Counted from the first letter of the stretch, positions 30,892 to 40,419 are shown. The stretch: 45,461 bases of DNA from Onstottus_A sp036505875 (GCA_036505875.1 DASXSR010000151.1:1-45461), one strand, 5' to 3'. Notes: a model not told the origin generated them from the letters alone. A program made the numbers and translations.

Positions 30892-32340
30892 TTAAACAGT
30901 TGCGGGAACACGGGTGCTCACCAGCCTTCCGTAAAGCTCAAGGTAATGTCGGGCCGACTCATTCCAGGAGTGATCGGCTCGCATTCCGTTCAGCATCAAA
31001 GCCCGCCAAAGATCGTGCTGCTCGTACACGGCGGCTGCCTCTTGAATTTTCTCAAACAGCCTGTCTGAGTCGTATCTGTGAAACTTGAACCCGTTGCCGC
31101 TTAGTGTTGCCGGGTCGAAGTTTTCGATTGTGTCGTCCAAACCCCCGGCCGCCCGAACGATCGGTACCGTGCCATATTTGAGCGAATACATCTGATTCAA
31201 TCCGCACGGCTCGAATCGCGACGGCATCAGAAACATGTCCGCGCCCGCTTCAATCTTGTGCGCAAGCTCGTTTGAAAAACCAAGGTAGACGCCCACCTGT
31301 GAGCGCCTGTTGTCGCGCAGCAACTGAAACGCGCGTTCGTAAACCTCGCTGCCTGATCCGAGAAGCACGAAGCTGACTCCCAGATCCAGTACCTTATCGG
31401 CGATCGGCAGAATGAGGTCAAAGCCCTTCTGATCCGACAACCGAGATATGCAGCCAATCAGCGGCCGCTCCGCATCCTCCTCCAGGCCAAACGCGCGTAA
31501 GAGGTCAAGCTTACACTCACGTTTGCCGGTCAGGTCGTCAGCCGAGTAATTTGCCGCGATGTATTTGTCGCTCTCGGGATTCCATTCATCGTAATCGACG
31601 CCGTTGAGGATGCCGGTCAAATCGTTGCGTCTCGCTCGCAGCAGCCCTTCGAATCTCTCGCCGAAATCAGGTGTCTGAATCTCCTCGGCGTAACGCGGGC
31701 TGACGGTCGAGATCGCATCCGAGAACACCAGCCCCGCTTTGAGCGCGCTCGCCACGTGGTAAAACTCGATTCCGCCTTCCGCTTGATAGGTCGAGGCGGG
31801 AAGCCCAAACTTGGGCAAGAGCTCGGGACTGAACAAGCCGGGAAAAGCCATGTTGTGAATTGTGAACAACGTCTTGGTTCCGTCAAACCCGGGATCACCG
31901 GCGTAGACAGTCTTGAGATATGCGGCTGTGAGCCCGGTCATCCAGTCGTTCAGATGAATGATATCGAAATGCTCGCCGAGACTTTTGGACAGTTCGAGTA
32001 CCGCACGGCTGAAAAATGCGAAACGTTCCACATCATCGGTCTCGCCGTAAAGTTTCGCGCGAGAGAAATATTCGGGGGCATCGATGAAGTAAACGGGCAG
32101 TTCTGCGGAACGATCAATATAGACTGCTGTGGGCCGCTGTTCGAAGTTGAACGGCACTGAGAGCTCGCCCGGAACGCGTTCTTCGACTGCGTCGATCTTC
32201 GGAAGCTTGTAGCGCGGCATCACGACCTGAACTTTGTTTCCGAGCCGCGCCAACGCCTTGGGCAGAGCGCCGGCTACATCTGCGAGCCCGCCAGTCTTTG
32301 CGTACGGAACAACCTCCGACGCCACCAGTAGAATATTCAA
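30892..32340 (-). CDS. glgA: Glycogen synthase (ADP-glucose type)
   Basis: GlgA (482 aa) is a GT5 transferase that extends alpha-1,4-glucan from ADP-glucose. The N-terminal motif ILLVASEVVPYAKTGGLADV carries the substrate-binding K-T-G-G-L, and the C-terminal RFEPCGLNQMYSLKYGTVPI is the GT5 nucleotide-sugar region. TTG 32340 is the best start: it lies 7 nt after GGGAG and gives the canonical N-terminus. The frame is open to ATG 32379, which would add 13 unconserved residues. Confidence 0.93.
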   Translation of the reverse strand: MNILLVASEVVPYAKTGGLADVAGALPKALARLGNKVQVVMPRYKLPKIDAVEERVPGELSVPFNFEQRPTAVYIDRSAELPVYFIDAPEYFSRAKLYGETDDVERFAFFSRAVLELSKSLGEHFDIIHLNDWMTGLTAAYLKTVYAGDPGFDGTKTLFTIHNMAFPGLFSPELLPKFGLPASTYQAEGGIEFYHVASALKAGLVFSDAISTVSPRYAEEIQTPDFGERFEGLLRARRNDLTGILNGVDYDEWNPESDKYIAANYSADDLTGKRECKLDLLRAFGLEEDAERPLIGCISRLSDQKGFDLILPIADKVLDLGVSFVLLGSGSEVYERAFQLLRDNRRSQVGVYLGFSNELAHKIEAGADMFLMPSRFEPCGLNQMYSLKYGTVPIVRAAGGLDDTIENFDPATLSGNGFKFHRYDSDRLFEKIQEAAAVYEQHDLWRALMLNGMRADHSWNESARHYLELYGRLVSTRVPATV

Positions 32341-32451
32341 AAGTGCACTCCCATTGTCAGGAATCCGTCCCGCATCCAAATTCTAAACAGTAGCGGAGCG
32401 AAAAAGAGCTTGTCAAGAAACGGACATTGCACAGACACTCGGTAGGCCGAT

Positions 32452-32484
32452 TTGACCTTGATCCGACAGTCGTGAAGGGATAAT
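32452..32484 (+). promoter_or_regulatory. Possible promoter of the metallophosphatase gene
   Basis: TTGATC (32458-32463) and GATAAT (32479-32484) are 15 nt apart; an overlapping TTGACC (32452-32457) is 21 nt from the same -10. Both spacings are off the 17-nt optimum, so only a weak promoter could be meant. It lies in the divergent glgA/phosphatase gap. Confidence 0.25.
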
Positions 32485-32543
32485 CTTTTTGTTGAATCAG
32501 GAACACGACCATTTGCCGCAACTGGCCAAGATTAAGGACGGAT

Positions 32544-33431
32544 ATGCCTGAAAAGACACTCGCTCGGATAACTCGCCGCGAGGCCATCGCTTCGCTGGCT
32601 GCGCTAACCGCGACGGCCGTTATCAAACCGACATCGATCTTCAGCGCGGGAACGAGCAAGACCAGGTTCGCGGTGGTTGGCGATTTCGGCACGGGCGGGA
32701 GCGACGAGTGCGGAGTTGCCGCTCGAATGTTGGAGGCCCACCAAAAAGCGGCGCTTGATTTCACGTTGACCGTCGGCGACAACATTTATCCCAACGGCAG
32801 CGGCCGGCACTTCGTCAAACACTTCGAGCAGCCGTTCGCCGGCTTGCTTAAGGAACGCGTAAAGTTCTACGCGGTGCTTGGAAACCACGACGTCGAAGAG
32901 GGACGCAAAGATCAGTGCAACTATCCGCTGTTCAATATGGGTGGCTCCAACTATTACTCGATGGGCCGGGGCAACGGTCTTGTGGATTTCTTCATGCTCG
33001 ACTCGACCAACTTCGACAACACCCAGGTCAACTGGCTGGATAATTCGTTACGCGAGTCGCGCGCAGTATGGAAGATCGTTGCGCTGCATCATCCGATTTA
33101 TTCGTCTGGCAAGAAACACGGATCAGATCTGAACCTGCGCAAAGCGATCGAGCCGCTGTTGACTCATTACCGCGTGCAGGTTGTGTTTGCTGGCCACGAT
33201 CACGTTTACGAGCGGACCAAGCCTCAGCAAGGTGTTCAGCACTTCATCACCGGCGCCGGGGGCAAGTCCCGTCGCGGCGACATTGATATGAAGAGCGAGT
33301 TTCGTGCCGCGAGCTTCGACCAGGACAATTCCTTCATGCTCATTGAAGTCGACGAAAACGAAATGAGCTTCAAGTCGGTGAGCGAAAAGGGCGATGTCGT
33401 CGACAGCGGTGTGATCAAACAGTCTCCTTAG
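32544..33431 (+). CDS. Tat-exported calcineurin-like metallophosphatase
   Basis: The protein (295 aa) starts with a twin-arginine signal (ITRREAIASLAALTATAVI), so it probably folds in the cytoplasm and is exported. The dinuclear-metal motifs follow in order: VVGDFGTGG, LTVGDNIYPNG, LGNHDVEEG, ALHHPIYSSGKKHG and FAGHDHVYER. This set is typical of purple acid phosphatase-like enzymes (tartrate-resistant type). Substrate unknown; phosphate release outside the cell is likely. It ends 2 nt from the convergent pncA. Confidence 0.88.
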   Translation: MPEKTLARITRREAIASLAALTATAVIKPTSIFSAGTSKTRFAVVGDFGTGGSDECGVAARMLEAHQKAALDFTLTVGDNIYPNGSGRHFVKHFEQPFAGLLKERVKFYAVLGNHDVEEGRKDQCNYPLFNMGGSNYYSMGRGNGLVDFFMLDSTNFDNTQVNWLDNSLRESRAVWKIVALHHPIYSSGKKHGSDLNLRKAIEPLLTHYRVQVVFAGHDHVYERTKPQQGVQHFITGAGGKSRRGDIDMKSEFRAASFDQDNSFMLIEVDENEMSFKSVSEKGDVVDSGVIKQSP

Positions 33432-33433
33432 AA

Positions 33434-34045
33434 TCAGCTTGCTTTGGCGGCGCTGCCGGCTAGATTGAGTACTTCATCGCTGGTCACAAGATGCGCTCCA
33501 TTGTACGCCATCTTCCGTAGCGCTCTCTCTCCATCACCAGGATCCACGTTCACCGCCCTCATCGCGTCGATCACCGCGTAGACCTCATAGCCATATTTGA
33601 GACCGTCCAACACAGTTTCAAGCACGCAGTAGTCTGTTGCGAGACCAACAACGTACAAACTCCTCACGTCGTGACTTTTCAACACTTCGTCCAGTGACCG
33701 GCCCTGCTCGTCTTTGCCCGCGAACTCCGAGTAGTCGTCTTTGTCGGGCGACGACGCCTTGCGAAAATAGTAGCTGATGGTGTCGGTCTTGAGTTCGGGA
33801 TGAAGCTGAGCGCCTTGAGTGCCTTGCACACAATGGGGCGGCCATGGCCCTCCCCTCTGCTTGAAAGAGATGTGGTTCTCAGGGTGCCAGTCTTGCGTGG
33901 ATATCACCAACGGGAATTCCGGGATCAACTGGTTGACGATCGGGACAATCTGGTCCCCCTCGCTAACGGCCAATGCGCCTCCGGGACAGAAGTCGTTCTG
34001 GATGTCGACCAGAATCAATGCGCTGTCTTGAAATTCGGATTTCAT
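33434..34045 (-). CDS. pncA: Nicotinamidase
   Basis: PncA (203 aa) hydrolyses nicotinamide to nicotinate in NAD salvage. The catalytic triad is visible as D14 (LVDIQNDFCPGG), K96 (YFRKASSPDKD) and C140 (GLATDYCVLETV). Metal ligands D52, H54 and H58 lie in QDWHPENH, and WPPHCVQGT is conserved. It is a standard isochorismatase-fold enzyme. A Shine-Dalgarno (GGAGACAG) precedes ATG 34045. Confidence 0.94.
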   Translation of the reverse strand: MKSEFQDSALILVDIQNDFCPGGALAVSEGDQIVPIVNQLIPEFPLVISTQDWHPENHISFKQRGGPWPPHCVQGTQGAQLHPELKTDTISYYFRKASSPDKDDYSEFAGKDEQGRSLDEVLKSHDVRSLYVVGLATDYCVLETVLDGLKYGYEVYAVIDAMRAVNVDPGDGERALRKMAYNGAHLVTSDEVLNLAGSAAKAS

Positions 34046-34184
34046 TTCAACTGTCTCCTTGCTCCTATTTTAGCGAACAAGTGGCATCCGTGAACATCGG
34101 TTGGATCAATGTCATCCGTGGCGGCGAATTATAGGCGCTGGGAACATCAGCACCGGTCAGACGGCTTAGACGGATTCACACGGA

Positions 34185-34601
34185 TCATCGCCAAACAGTG
34201 ATGATCACTCCCATGATCAGCAGGTAAATCAACTGGTAGCCGGTGTCGATGTAAAACACTGTTATTCGTTTGCCGGAGAACACGTTGGCCATCAGACCAA
34301 GAGGAAGCGCGAAGCCTCCCCACGCAAGGAGTCCCAGCTTAAGTCCGTGCACCGGCTTCTCCAGAGAAAGGTAGCCTGCGATGAAGGCCATGGCCGCAGC
34401 AATCAACAATTGACACGCGATCGCAATCGCATAAGCCTTGCTCGCGCCCTTTTGCATTTCCTTGATTTTGTCTTCGCTATAGCCGTGTGCGTTCACCCAA
34501 CGCTTTGCGAAAAGCAGCGGCGAATACCAAATGCCGCCAAGCGCAAAAGCTGCGACTGCCGCCGCGATGACCGCTAGATAGTTGATATGCACCTGAGGCA
34601 T
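34185..34601 (-). CDS. DUF1761 membrane protein
   Basis: A 138-residue protein with four likely membrane spans: LAVIAAAVAAFALGGIWYS, IAIACQLLIAAAMAFIAGY, LGLLAWGGFALPLGLMANVF and LIYLLIMGVIITVW. The segment GGIWYSPLLFAKRW is typical of DUF1761. Function unknown. A strong Shine-Dalgarno (AAAGGAGA) precedes ATG 34601. The 139-nt gap to pncA shows no feature. Confidence 0.8.
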   Translation of the reverse strand: MPQVHINYLAVIAAAVAAFALGGIWYSPLLFAKRWVNAHGYSEDKIKEMQKGASKAYAIAIACQLLIAAAMAFIAGYLSLEKPVHGLKLGLLAWGGFALPLGLMANVFSGKRITVFYIDTGYQLIYLLIMGVIITVWR

Positions 34602-34690
34602 GGAGTCTCCTTTCGATCCGTGCGCTTCGTGCGTCCAGCCGGAAGCATGACCAAGATGTGGACAAATTCAATCAAGTCTCATTTGTCCAA

Positions 34691-35113
34691 TCACTTCGAT
34701 CGGTCGGGAATCGAATAGGTCACCGTGGCGTGCGCAACAAGTTCACTGTCACCTTCTGAGAACATCTTTACTTCACCGACGGCCAGTCGCTTGCCGAGCT
34801 TTAGCAATCTGCATTCTCCGATCACGTCCCGCGGCTCAGGCTTGCGCAGAAAGTTTATGTTCAAATTCGTTGTCACCGCGAGAGCTAGCGGCCCGATCAT
34901 TCCAAGCAGCGCCACATACATCGCCATGTCAGCAAGCGTCATAAGCGACGCACCGGAGATCGTGCCGCCCGGTCTAAGATGACGCTCGTGATAGCGGAGC
35001 CGAACCTTCGCCAAATTCTCTTCAATCCGCTCGATCACAAGCGAGCGATGTTCGGCGAACGGAAAATGCTCCGTCAGGAATTGGTCAAGCTCTTCGACTG
35101 ACATCCTTTGCAT
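34691..35113 (-). CDS. PaaI-type hotdog thioesterase
   Basis: The protein (140 aa) has the PaaI/4HBT fold: RYHERHLRPGGTISGASLMT, then LADMAMYVALLG and NLNINFLRKPEPRDV. The usual HxGGxxxG motif appears as LRPGGTISG with a Gly pair. It likely hydrolyses acyl-CoA thioesters; the substrate is unknown. I choose ATG 35113, though ATG 35104 is also possible; the frame opens at 35167. It is divergent from the histidine kinase gene, with nearly overlapping 5' ends. Confidence 0.8.
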   Translation of the reverse strand: MQRMSVEELDQFLTEHFPFAEHRSLVIERIEENLAKVRLRYHERHLRPGGTISGASLMTLADMAMYVALLGMIGPLALAVTTNLNINFLRKPEPRDVIGECRLLKLGKRLAVGEVKMFSEGDSELVAHATVTYSIPDRSK

Positions 35114-35167
35114 CGTTGTTGTTTTTCCGGTTTGGAGTTTAAGCTTTCCTTGACCGCTGAGACGCAC

Positions 35168-36352
35168 ATGGCGAAGCTAGAAGAATACACGATGATGCGC
35201 CGTTACAAAACGATGTGGCTCCTTGTCCTTGGGGTTTGGATGCTGATAGGTCTTTCCTACACGCTGAACTATTACTACTTCGCCGCGCACTATGTTGCGA
35301 TTTTTCGCGAGCCGCCTACGTTTGGGCAGATGCTTGTGTGGGAAATACCCTACTGGCTGCTTTGGGCGGGACTGGCTCCGGTGGTGTTTTTGTTCACGCG
35401 CCGTTTCCCGATCGATCGCGAGCGATGGTTCCGCAATTCGCTCCTGCACGTCATCACGTGCGTTGCGTTGACTATCGCTCATCGAGCAATTTACTTGATC
35501 ATCGGTTGGCTGCTGCACGTGACGGCTTATAAGAACCTCAGCTCCATCCCGGATTTGTATTCGTCGGACATCCTGTTCAATCTCCCGACAGGGTTCATGA
35601 GTTACGGGACGATATTCTTGATCAGCTATGTCATTGACTATTATCGCCGCCATCAAGAAGAGGAGCTGAAGATCTCGCGGTTAAAGACCGAGCTTGCGGA
35701 GGCGCAGTTGCAGGTCACCGAGGCTCAGCTTCAGGCGCTGAAGATGCAGCTTCATCCGCACTTCTTGTTCAACACGCTCAATTCAATTTCGGCGCTGCTT
35801 GATGAGGACCCGGAAGCCGCCGATCAGATGCTGGCGCGGCTTGGTGATTTTCTGAGGCTCACGCTCGAGAACTCGGGCGCGCAGCAGGTGACGCTTCAAG
35901 AAGAGCTCGAGTTCCTGAGATGTTATCTGGAAATCGAACGGGTTCGGTTTCACGATCGGCTGACAGTGAACATGCAGATCGATCCGGATGCGCTGGAAGC
36001 GCAAGTGCCCAACCTGATTCTGCAACCGATCGTCGAAAACGCGATCCGACACGGAATCGTCTCGCGAATCGCACCGGGCCAGATCGAAATAAAAGCCTGG
36101 GTGAAAGACAACGTTTTGAGGTTGAGCGTTAAGGATAATGGACCCGGGTTAGGCGCGGTCGACGGCGGCCGCGCAACTTTAAGAGAAGGTCTCGGATTAG
36201 CCAATACTCGATCGCGGCTTGCGCAAATGTACGGCGAATTGCATCAGCTTGAAATGGTCGACGCTCCCGAAGGCGGATTGCAGGTGACACTGACGATTCC
36301 CTGCGAGATCTCAGGCTCGGCTCGGGCGCAAGAACGAGCGGCAATCGTATGA
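35168..36352 (+). CDS. LytS/YehU-type sensor histidine kinase
   Basis: The protein (394 aa) has about four membrane segments in the first 170 residues, a coiled coil (about residues 175-205, rich in E, L and Q), the His_kinase box LKMQLHPHFLFNTLNSISAL with the phospho-accepting His, and an HATPase domain with LILQPIVENAIRHGI (N box) and VKDNGPGLG (G box). This class signals to LytTR regulators, and such a gene follows with a 4-nt overlap. There is no extracellular sensor domain. ATG 35168 was preferred to the upstream start at 35108, which overlaps the divergent gene. Confidence 0.9.
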   Translation: MAKLEEYTMMRRYKTMWLLVLGVWMLIGLSYTLNYYYFAAHYVAIFREPPTFGQMLVWEIPYWLLWAGLAPVVFLFTRRFPIDRERWFRNSLLHVITCVALTIAHRAIYLIIGWLLHVTAYKNLSSIPDLYSSDILFNLPTGFMSYGTIFLISYVIDYYRRHQEEELKISRLKTELAEAQLQVTEAQLQALKMQLHPHFLFNTLNSISALLDEDPEAADQMLARLGDFLRLTLENSGAQQVTLQEELEFLRCYLEIERVRFHDRLTVNMQIDPDALEAQVPNLILQPIVENAIRHGIVSRIAPGQIEIKAWVKDNVLRLSVKDNGPGLGAVDGGRATLREGLGLANTRSRLAQMYGELHQLEMVDAPEGGLQVTLTIPCEISGSARAQERAAIV

Positions 36353-37128
36353 GCGCAATCCAACGAATCCGCACGGTGATTGTCGACGACGAGCCCCTCG
36401 CGCGGCGTCGGATTAGGCGCATGCTCGCGCGCGACGCCGAGATCGAAATTGTCTCCGATTGCAGCAACGGTAAGGAAGCCATCGCCGCGATAAAAACCCT
36501 CAAACCGGATCTGCTGTTTCTCGATATCCAAATGCCTGAGATCGACGGCTTCGATGTGCTTGAATCTTTGGACCCGAGCCGGTTGCCGCTTGTGATCTTC
36601 GTAACCGCCTACGATCAATACGCGCTGAGAGCTTTCGAGGTTTCGGCTGTCGACTATCTTGTGAAGCCTTTCGATCGGGTGAGATTCGAAAAAGCGCTGG
36701 ACCGCGCGAAGCTGCGAATGGCTGGCGAGCGCGGGAGCGATTTGAGCCGGCAGACGCTTGCACTGCTTGAAGAGCTGAAGGCCAGGTCCAATCACGTCGA
36801 ACGGCTTTTGATCAAAGCGGGCGGGCGGGCGTTTTTTCTCAAAACCGACGAGATTGACTGGATCGAAGCCGAAGGCAAGTATGTTCGCCTTCACGTCGGT
36901 AAGGAATCCTACCTGTTGCGCGAGGCGATCGGCAGCATGGAGACTCAACTCAATCCGAAGAAGTTTCCGCGCATCCATCGCTCATCGATCGTAAACATCG
37001 ACCGCGTGCGTGAGCTGCAGCCCTGGTTTCATAATGAGTATCGAGTGATCCTAAACGACGGCACGGAGCTAATGCTGAGCCGCAGTTGTCGCAAGCGGCT
37101 CGGCGAGCTCTTAGGAACCGCTCTCTGA
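36349..37128 (+). CDS. LytTR-family response regulator
   Basis: The protein (259 aa) pairs with the preceding kinase; the genes overlap by 4 nt. The receiver domain has VIVDDEPLARRRIRRML with the acidic pair, the phospho-acceptor D59 in LLFLDIQMPEIDGF, and the K in VDYLVKPFD. From about residue 155 the LytTR DNA-binding domain reads AFFLKTDEIDWIEAEGKYVR, then FPRIHRSSIVNIDRV and the end LMLSRSCRKRLGELLG. Targets are unknown. Confidence 0.93.
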   Translation: MSAIQRIRTVIVDDEPLARRRIRRMLARDAEIEIVSDCSNGKEAIAAIKTLKPDLLFLDIQMPEIDGFDVLESLDPSRLPLVIFVTAYDQYALRAFEVSAVDYLVKPFDRVRFEKALDRAKLRMAGERGSDLSRQTLALLEELKARSNHVERLLIKAGGRAFFLKTDEIDWIEAEGKYVRLHVGKESYLLREAIGSMETQLNPKKFPRIHRSSIVNIDRVRELQPWFHNEYRVILNDGTELMLSRSCRKRLGELLGTAL

Positions 37129-37305
37129 GTTGACCGACTGTTTTGTAGCTCTTTGCCTTTGCGCAACGTCAGTTCTCGCATTCATTTCTTCCTCGACCCG
37201 TTTGTTCCATACAAAGACCATTCGTGACAAAACAGTTCCCCGCGAATCAGGATCGCGCGTATAGTGGCGCCAAAATCGACCACAATCAATCGCGGAGGCG
37301 TCACC

Positions 37306-38859
37306 GTGCGAAATCAGCTTTTGGCGAAGAAGCCGCTTAAGTTGTTGCTTGATGAAATGGCGGGCGAACATCGCTTGCGGCGGGTTCTCGGGCCGGTTCA
37401 ACTCACGAGTCTCGGCGTCGGGGCGATTATCGGCGCGGGAATCTTCGTCGCGACCGGCAAAGCAGCTCACGACTTGGCAGGGCCGGCGTTGATGCTGTCA
37501 TACGTCGTGGCGGGAAGCGCGTGTGTGTTCGCAGCGTTGTGCTATGCTGAGTTCGCTTCTATGGCGCCGGTGGCGGGTTCGGCCTACACGTACGCGTACA
37601 CGACGCTTGGCGAGTTATTCGCGTGGATCATCGGCTGGGACCTCGTGTTGGAATACGCGGTGAGCGCAGCGACGGTCACGCACGGCGCGTCGGCGTACTT
37701 TCAAGATCTCATCGGAATATTTGGAGCGAAGCTCCCGGACGCGCTCAGCCGCGCGCCATTTGACTTCGACGCGGCGACCGGCAGATGGCACGCGACCGGG
37801 ACGTTACTCGATTCTCCAGCGCTCGTCGTGACCGCAATCGTCACCGTTATCCTGCTCATCGGAATCAAAGAGAGCGCGAGCTTCAACGCCGTGATGGTGA
37901 TCTTGAAACTCAGCATCGTCCTATTTGTAATCGGAGTTGGCGCTTTCTATGTCAATTCGGCAAACTGGCATCCGTTCTCTCCATATGGATTGACCGGAGT
38001 GAGCTTCTTTGGAAGGACGCTCTTCGGTCAAACGAATCCAGCCGGCCAACCGCTTGGTGTGCTTGCAGGCGGAGCGATCATCTTCTTCGCATATATCGGA
38101 TTTGATTCAGTATCGACGCACGCCGAAGAAGCGCGGCGTCCTCAACGCGACGTGCCGATCGGAATAATCGTCTCGTTGGTTCTTTGCACCGTGCTCTACA
38201 TCGCGGTGACCGGCGTGCTGACGGGAATGGTTCACTACGACAAGCTCGACATCAACGCTCCGGTTGCAAACGCTTTCAAGCAGCAGGGTTTAACGTGGGC
38301 GCAATTATTAATTTCGCTCGGCGCAGTCGCGGGCATCACGTCGGTAGTGTTGGTCTCGATGTTGAGTCAGGCGCGCATACTGCTTGCGATGGCGCGCGAC
38401 GGTTTGCTTCCGGAGAAGTTCTTTGCGGCGGTTCACGAACGGTTTCGCACGCCGTGGAAGTCGACAATCGTCACCGGGATATTCGTCGGAACAACGGCGG
38501 CGCTGCTTCCAATCGACGTGCTGTTGACGCTGGTCAACATTGGAACGCTGCTGGCCTTTGTAATCGTGTGTTCGGCGGTGCTGATAATGCGTCGAACGCA
38601 TCCCGATGTCGAGCGGCCCTTTCGCGCGCCGCTTGTTCCGCTTGTGCCTATTCTCGGAATCGCAATTTGTCTGCTGCTGATGTTTTCACTTCCCGCTGAA
38701 AACTGGTTGCGATTGCTGGTCTGGCTGCTAATAGGATTCGCGATCTATTTCGGCTACGGAAGAAAGCACAGCGTGATGGCGCATCGTCTCGAACACGAGA
38801 TCAAAGCGCGCGGCGTATCGCCGGCGGGTTCCGTTACTGGTAGCATTGAGGGCGACTAG
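37306..38859 (+). CDS. APC-family amino-acid permease
   Basis: The protein (517 aa) has about twelve membrane segments. The helix-1 substrate motif LGVGAIIGAGIFVATG and the helix-6 region GGAIIFFAYIGFDSVST are characteristic of the cationic amino-acid transporter branch (YfnA/CAT-like), as is the HPDVERPFRAPLVPLVPILG segment. GTG 37306 is chosen because GGAGG lies 7 nt upstream; an open start at GTG 37264 lacks this. The stop overlaps that of the convergent SpoIIE gene (CTAG). Confidence 0.9.
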   Translation: MRNQLLAKKPLKLLLDEMAGEHRLRRVLGPVQLTSLGVGAIIGAGIFVATGKAAHDLAGPALMLSYVVAGSACVFAALCYAEFASMAPVAGSAYTYAYTTLGELFAWIIGWDLVLEYAVSAATVTHGASAYFQDLIGIFGAKLPDALSRAPFDFDAATGRWHATGTLLDSPALVVTAIVTVILLIGIKESASFNAVMVILKLSIVLFVIGVGAFYVNSANWHPFSPYGLTGVSFFGRTLFGQTNPAGQPLGVLAGGAIIFFAYIGFDSVSTHAEEARRPQRDVPIGIIVSLVLCTVLYIAVTGVLTGMVHYDKLDINAPVANAFKQQGLTWAQLLISLGAVAGITSVVLVSMLSQARILLAMARDGLLPEKFFAAVHERFRTPWKSTIVTGIFVGTTAALLPIDVLLTLVNIGTLLAFVIVCSAVLIMRRTHPDVERPFRAPLVPLVPILGIAICLLLMFSLPAENWLRLLVWLLIGFAIYFGYGRKHSVMAHRLEHEIKARGVSPAGSVTGSIEGD

Positions 38860-40187
38860 CTCGCTACACACTTGGCGACAATGAGAGTGATGTCGTCGTG
38901 CTGCTCGCGAGAGCTGAACCGGCGAACGTCATCGACAATTGATGAAAGCAATTCTGCCGAACCTAACTCGGTGTGTCGGCGCAACGATTCGATCAACCGC
39001 TGTTCTCCGTATTCCTCGTCCGCTTCGTTGAAGGATTCGGTGATGCCGTCAGTATAGAGGGCCAGCGTGTCTCCAACGAATAACTGCCGTTCGCCCATCG
39101 CGCAATCCCATTCCTTAAAGATTCCAAGCACTGTGGACGTGGAATCGAGACGTTCAAGGGTATTGTCGCTCCTGAGCAAGAGAGCCGAAAGATGCCCGCA
39201 ATTGGCGTATCGCAAGCGGCGCTCACGGTCATCGTATTCCGCGAAGAGAAGTGTGGCATACGCGTTGTCTCCCGTGTTCTCCCAAAAGAGCTGGTTTACT
39301 GACTGGAGCAAACGCTGCGGCTGATCCAAAGCGATCGCACAAAGACTTCGCAGATTCGCTTGGAGATTGGCCATCAACAGAGCCGCGGCGATTCCCTTGC
39401 CTGAAATGTCGCCGATTACTAACCCAAGCCGATCCCGGCCGAGATCAAGGAAGTCGTAGTAGTCGCCACCAACCGCGCGAGCCGGAATACACGTACCCGC
39501 GTAATCAAGTGTCGCCAGAGGCGGGAGCGTCTGCGGGAATAGCCTCATCTGCACCTGTTTGGCAATTTCAAGCTCCTGCGCCGCGCGGCGCTCCAGCTCC
39601 AGCTTCTCAGCCACCGCGCGACGCTGTTCATCAAGCGCCTGGCTTACCTCGTCGAAGCTCACCAGCGAAAAAGTGTTGCCGTCAACGTCTTCGAAGCGAG
39701 TGAATACGCCGCCCCAAACCGGCGAGCGCTCACCCATTAACATTGAAGCAGAGCCGGAACCTGACGTTTGTCCGCTTGAGGGCGATGTTGCGTCGTCGCG
39801 CTCGTATTTGATGCGTTTCAGGCGTGGGATGCGTCGAAACTTGACGCCTTGCCTCGACCACTCGTGGTACTTGGCAAGCACGTTGTCGGTGACAAAAGCA
39901 ACTTGGGTTGCGCGTCCGATGAGCTTGTAATCTCTCGACTGAGGCTTAGGCGCTACAAGCGCAAGTATCGCGGTGCCATCCGGCGGAGACACGGCCACCC
40001 AACGCTCGCCGGATTGAAGGCGGGTATCGTAGACCAGATTGAATCCGAGTTGTTCCAGGTAGAACTTCAGGCTTCGATCCTGATCTCGAACAAAAACCTT
40101 TATGGCGTGAAGCCGAAGGTAGGCATCGTTTCGATCTACACGAAAAGACGACTCGCGCAGCCAGGATGGAGAAGGAGCGCTGTCCAT
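38856..40187 (-). CDS. VOC (glyoxalase-fold) - SpoIIE/RsbU phosphatase fusion
   Basis: The protein (443 aa) joins two domains. Residues about 25-185 are a glyoxalase/bleomycin-resistance VOC domain (AIKVFVRDQDRSLKFYLEQL, then GVFTRFEDVDGNTFSLVSF). After a coiled-coil linker rich in E and A (about 186-215), residues 220-443 form a PP2C-like SpoIIE domain with MRLFPQTLPPL, the metal-site GGDYYDFL and GDISGKG, NCGHL, LYTDGITE and EQHDDITLIVAK. The VOC part may be a ligand sensor for the phosphatase. It has no Shine-Dalgarno, but TATAAT lies just upstream. Confidence 0.9.
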   Translation of the reverse strand: MDSAPSPSWLRESSFRVDRNDAYLRLHAIKVFVRDQDRSLKFYLEQLGFNLVYDTRLQSGERWVAVSPPDGTAILALVAPKPQSRDYKLIGRATQVAFVTDNVLAKYHEWSRQGVKFRRIPRLKRIKYERDDATSPSSGQTSGSGSASMLMGERSPVWGGVFTRFEDVDGNTFSLVSFDEVSQALDEQRRAVAEKLELERRAAQELEIAKQVQMRLFPQTLPPLATLDYAGTCIPARAVGGDYYDFLDLGRDRLGLVIGDISGKGIAAALLMANLQANLRSLCAIALDQPQRLLQSVNQLFWENTGDNAYATLLFAEYDDRERRLRYANCGHLSALLLRSDNTLERLDSTSTVLGIFKEWDCAMGERQLFVGDTLALYTDGITESFNEADEEYGEQRLIESLRRHTELGSAELLSSIVDDVRRFSSREQHDDITLIVAKCVAS

Positions 40188-40196
40188 TGGGGAGAG

Positions 40197-40202
40197 ATTA
40201 TA
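40197..40202 (-). promoter_or_regulatory. -10 box suggesting a leaderless mRNA
   Basis: On the - strand a perfect TATAAT (40202-40197) ends 9 nt before ATG 40187. Transcription would start about 2-3 nt before the ATG, so the message would be leaderless, consistent with the missing Shine-Dalgarno. No good -35 box is visible. Confidence 0.4.
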
Positions 40203-40290
40203 GAATCAGAACGCTACGATGCGCCACGGTACAAATAGCTCGTAGCCGGTGCACGACGAATAGCCGGCGCAGCAAGCTATGGCAGGTGGC

Positions 40291-40308
40291 GTAGGGCAAG
40301 TCTGCCCT
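40291..40308. repeat. Solo REP-like hairpin
   Basis: GTAG head followed by a palindrome: GTAGGGCAAGTCTGCCCT, with AGGGCA and TGCCCT arms around AGTC. It lies in the 232-nt gap between the SpoIIE and toxin genes, which otherwise shows only a short imperfect direct repeat (TAGCCGG, at about 40242 and 40261). Confidence 0.45.
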
Positions 40309-40419
40309 GAGAAAGAAGCGGCTCAAGTTCTGCGAGCCCGCACCGCCTGATGTCCACGCTCTCAGTCAAGTCCACGCCTCGGGATTCAGCCTCGGCCTTA
40401 GCGAATCCTATTCTCTAAC

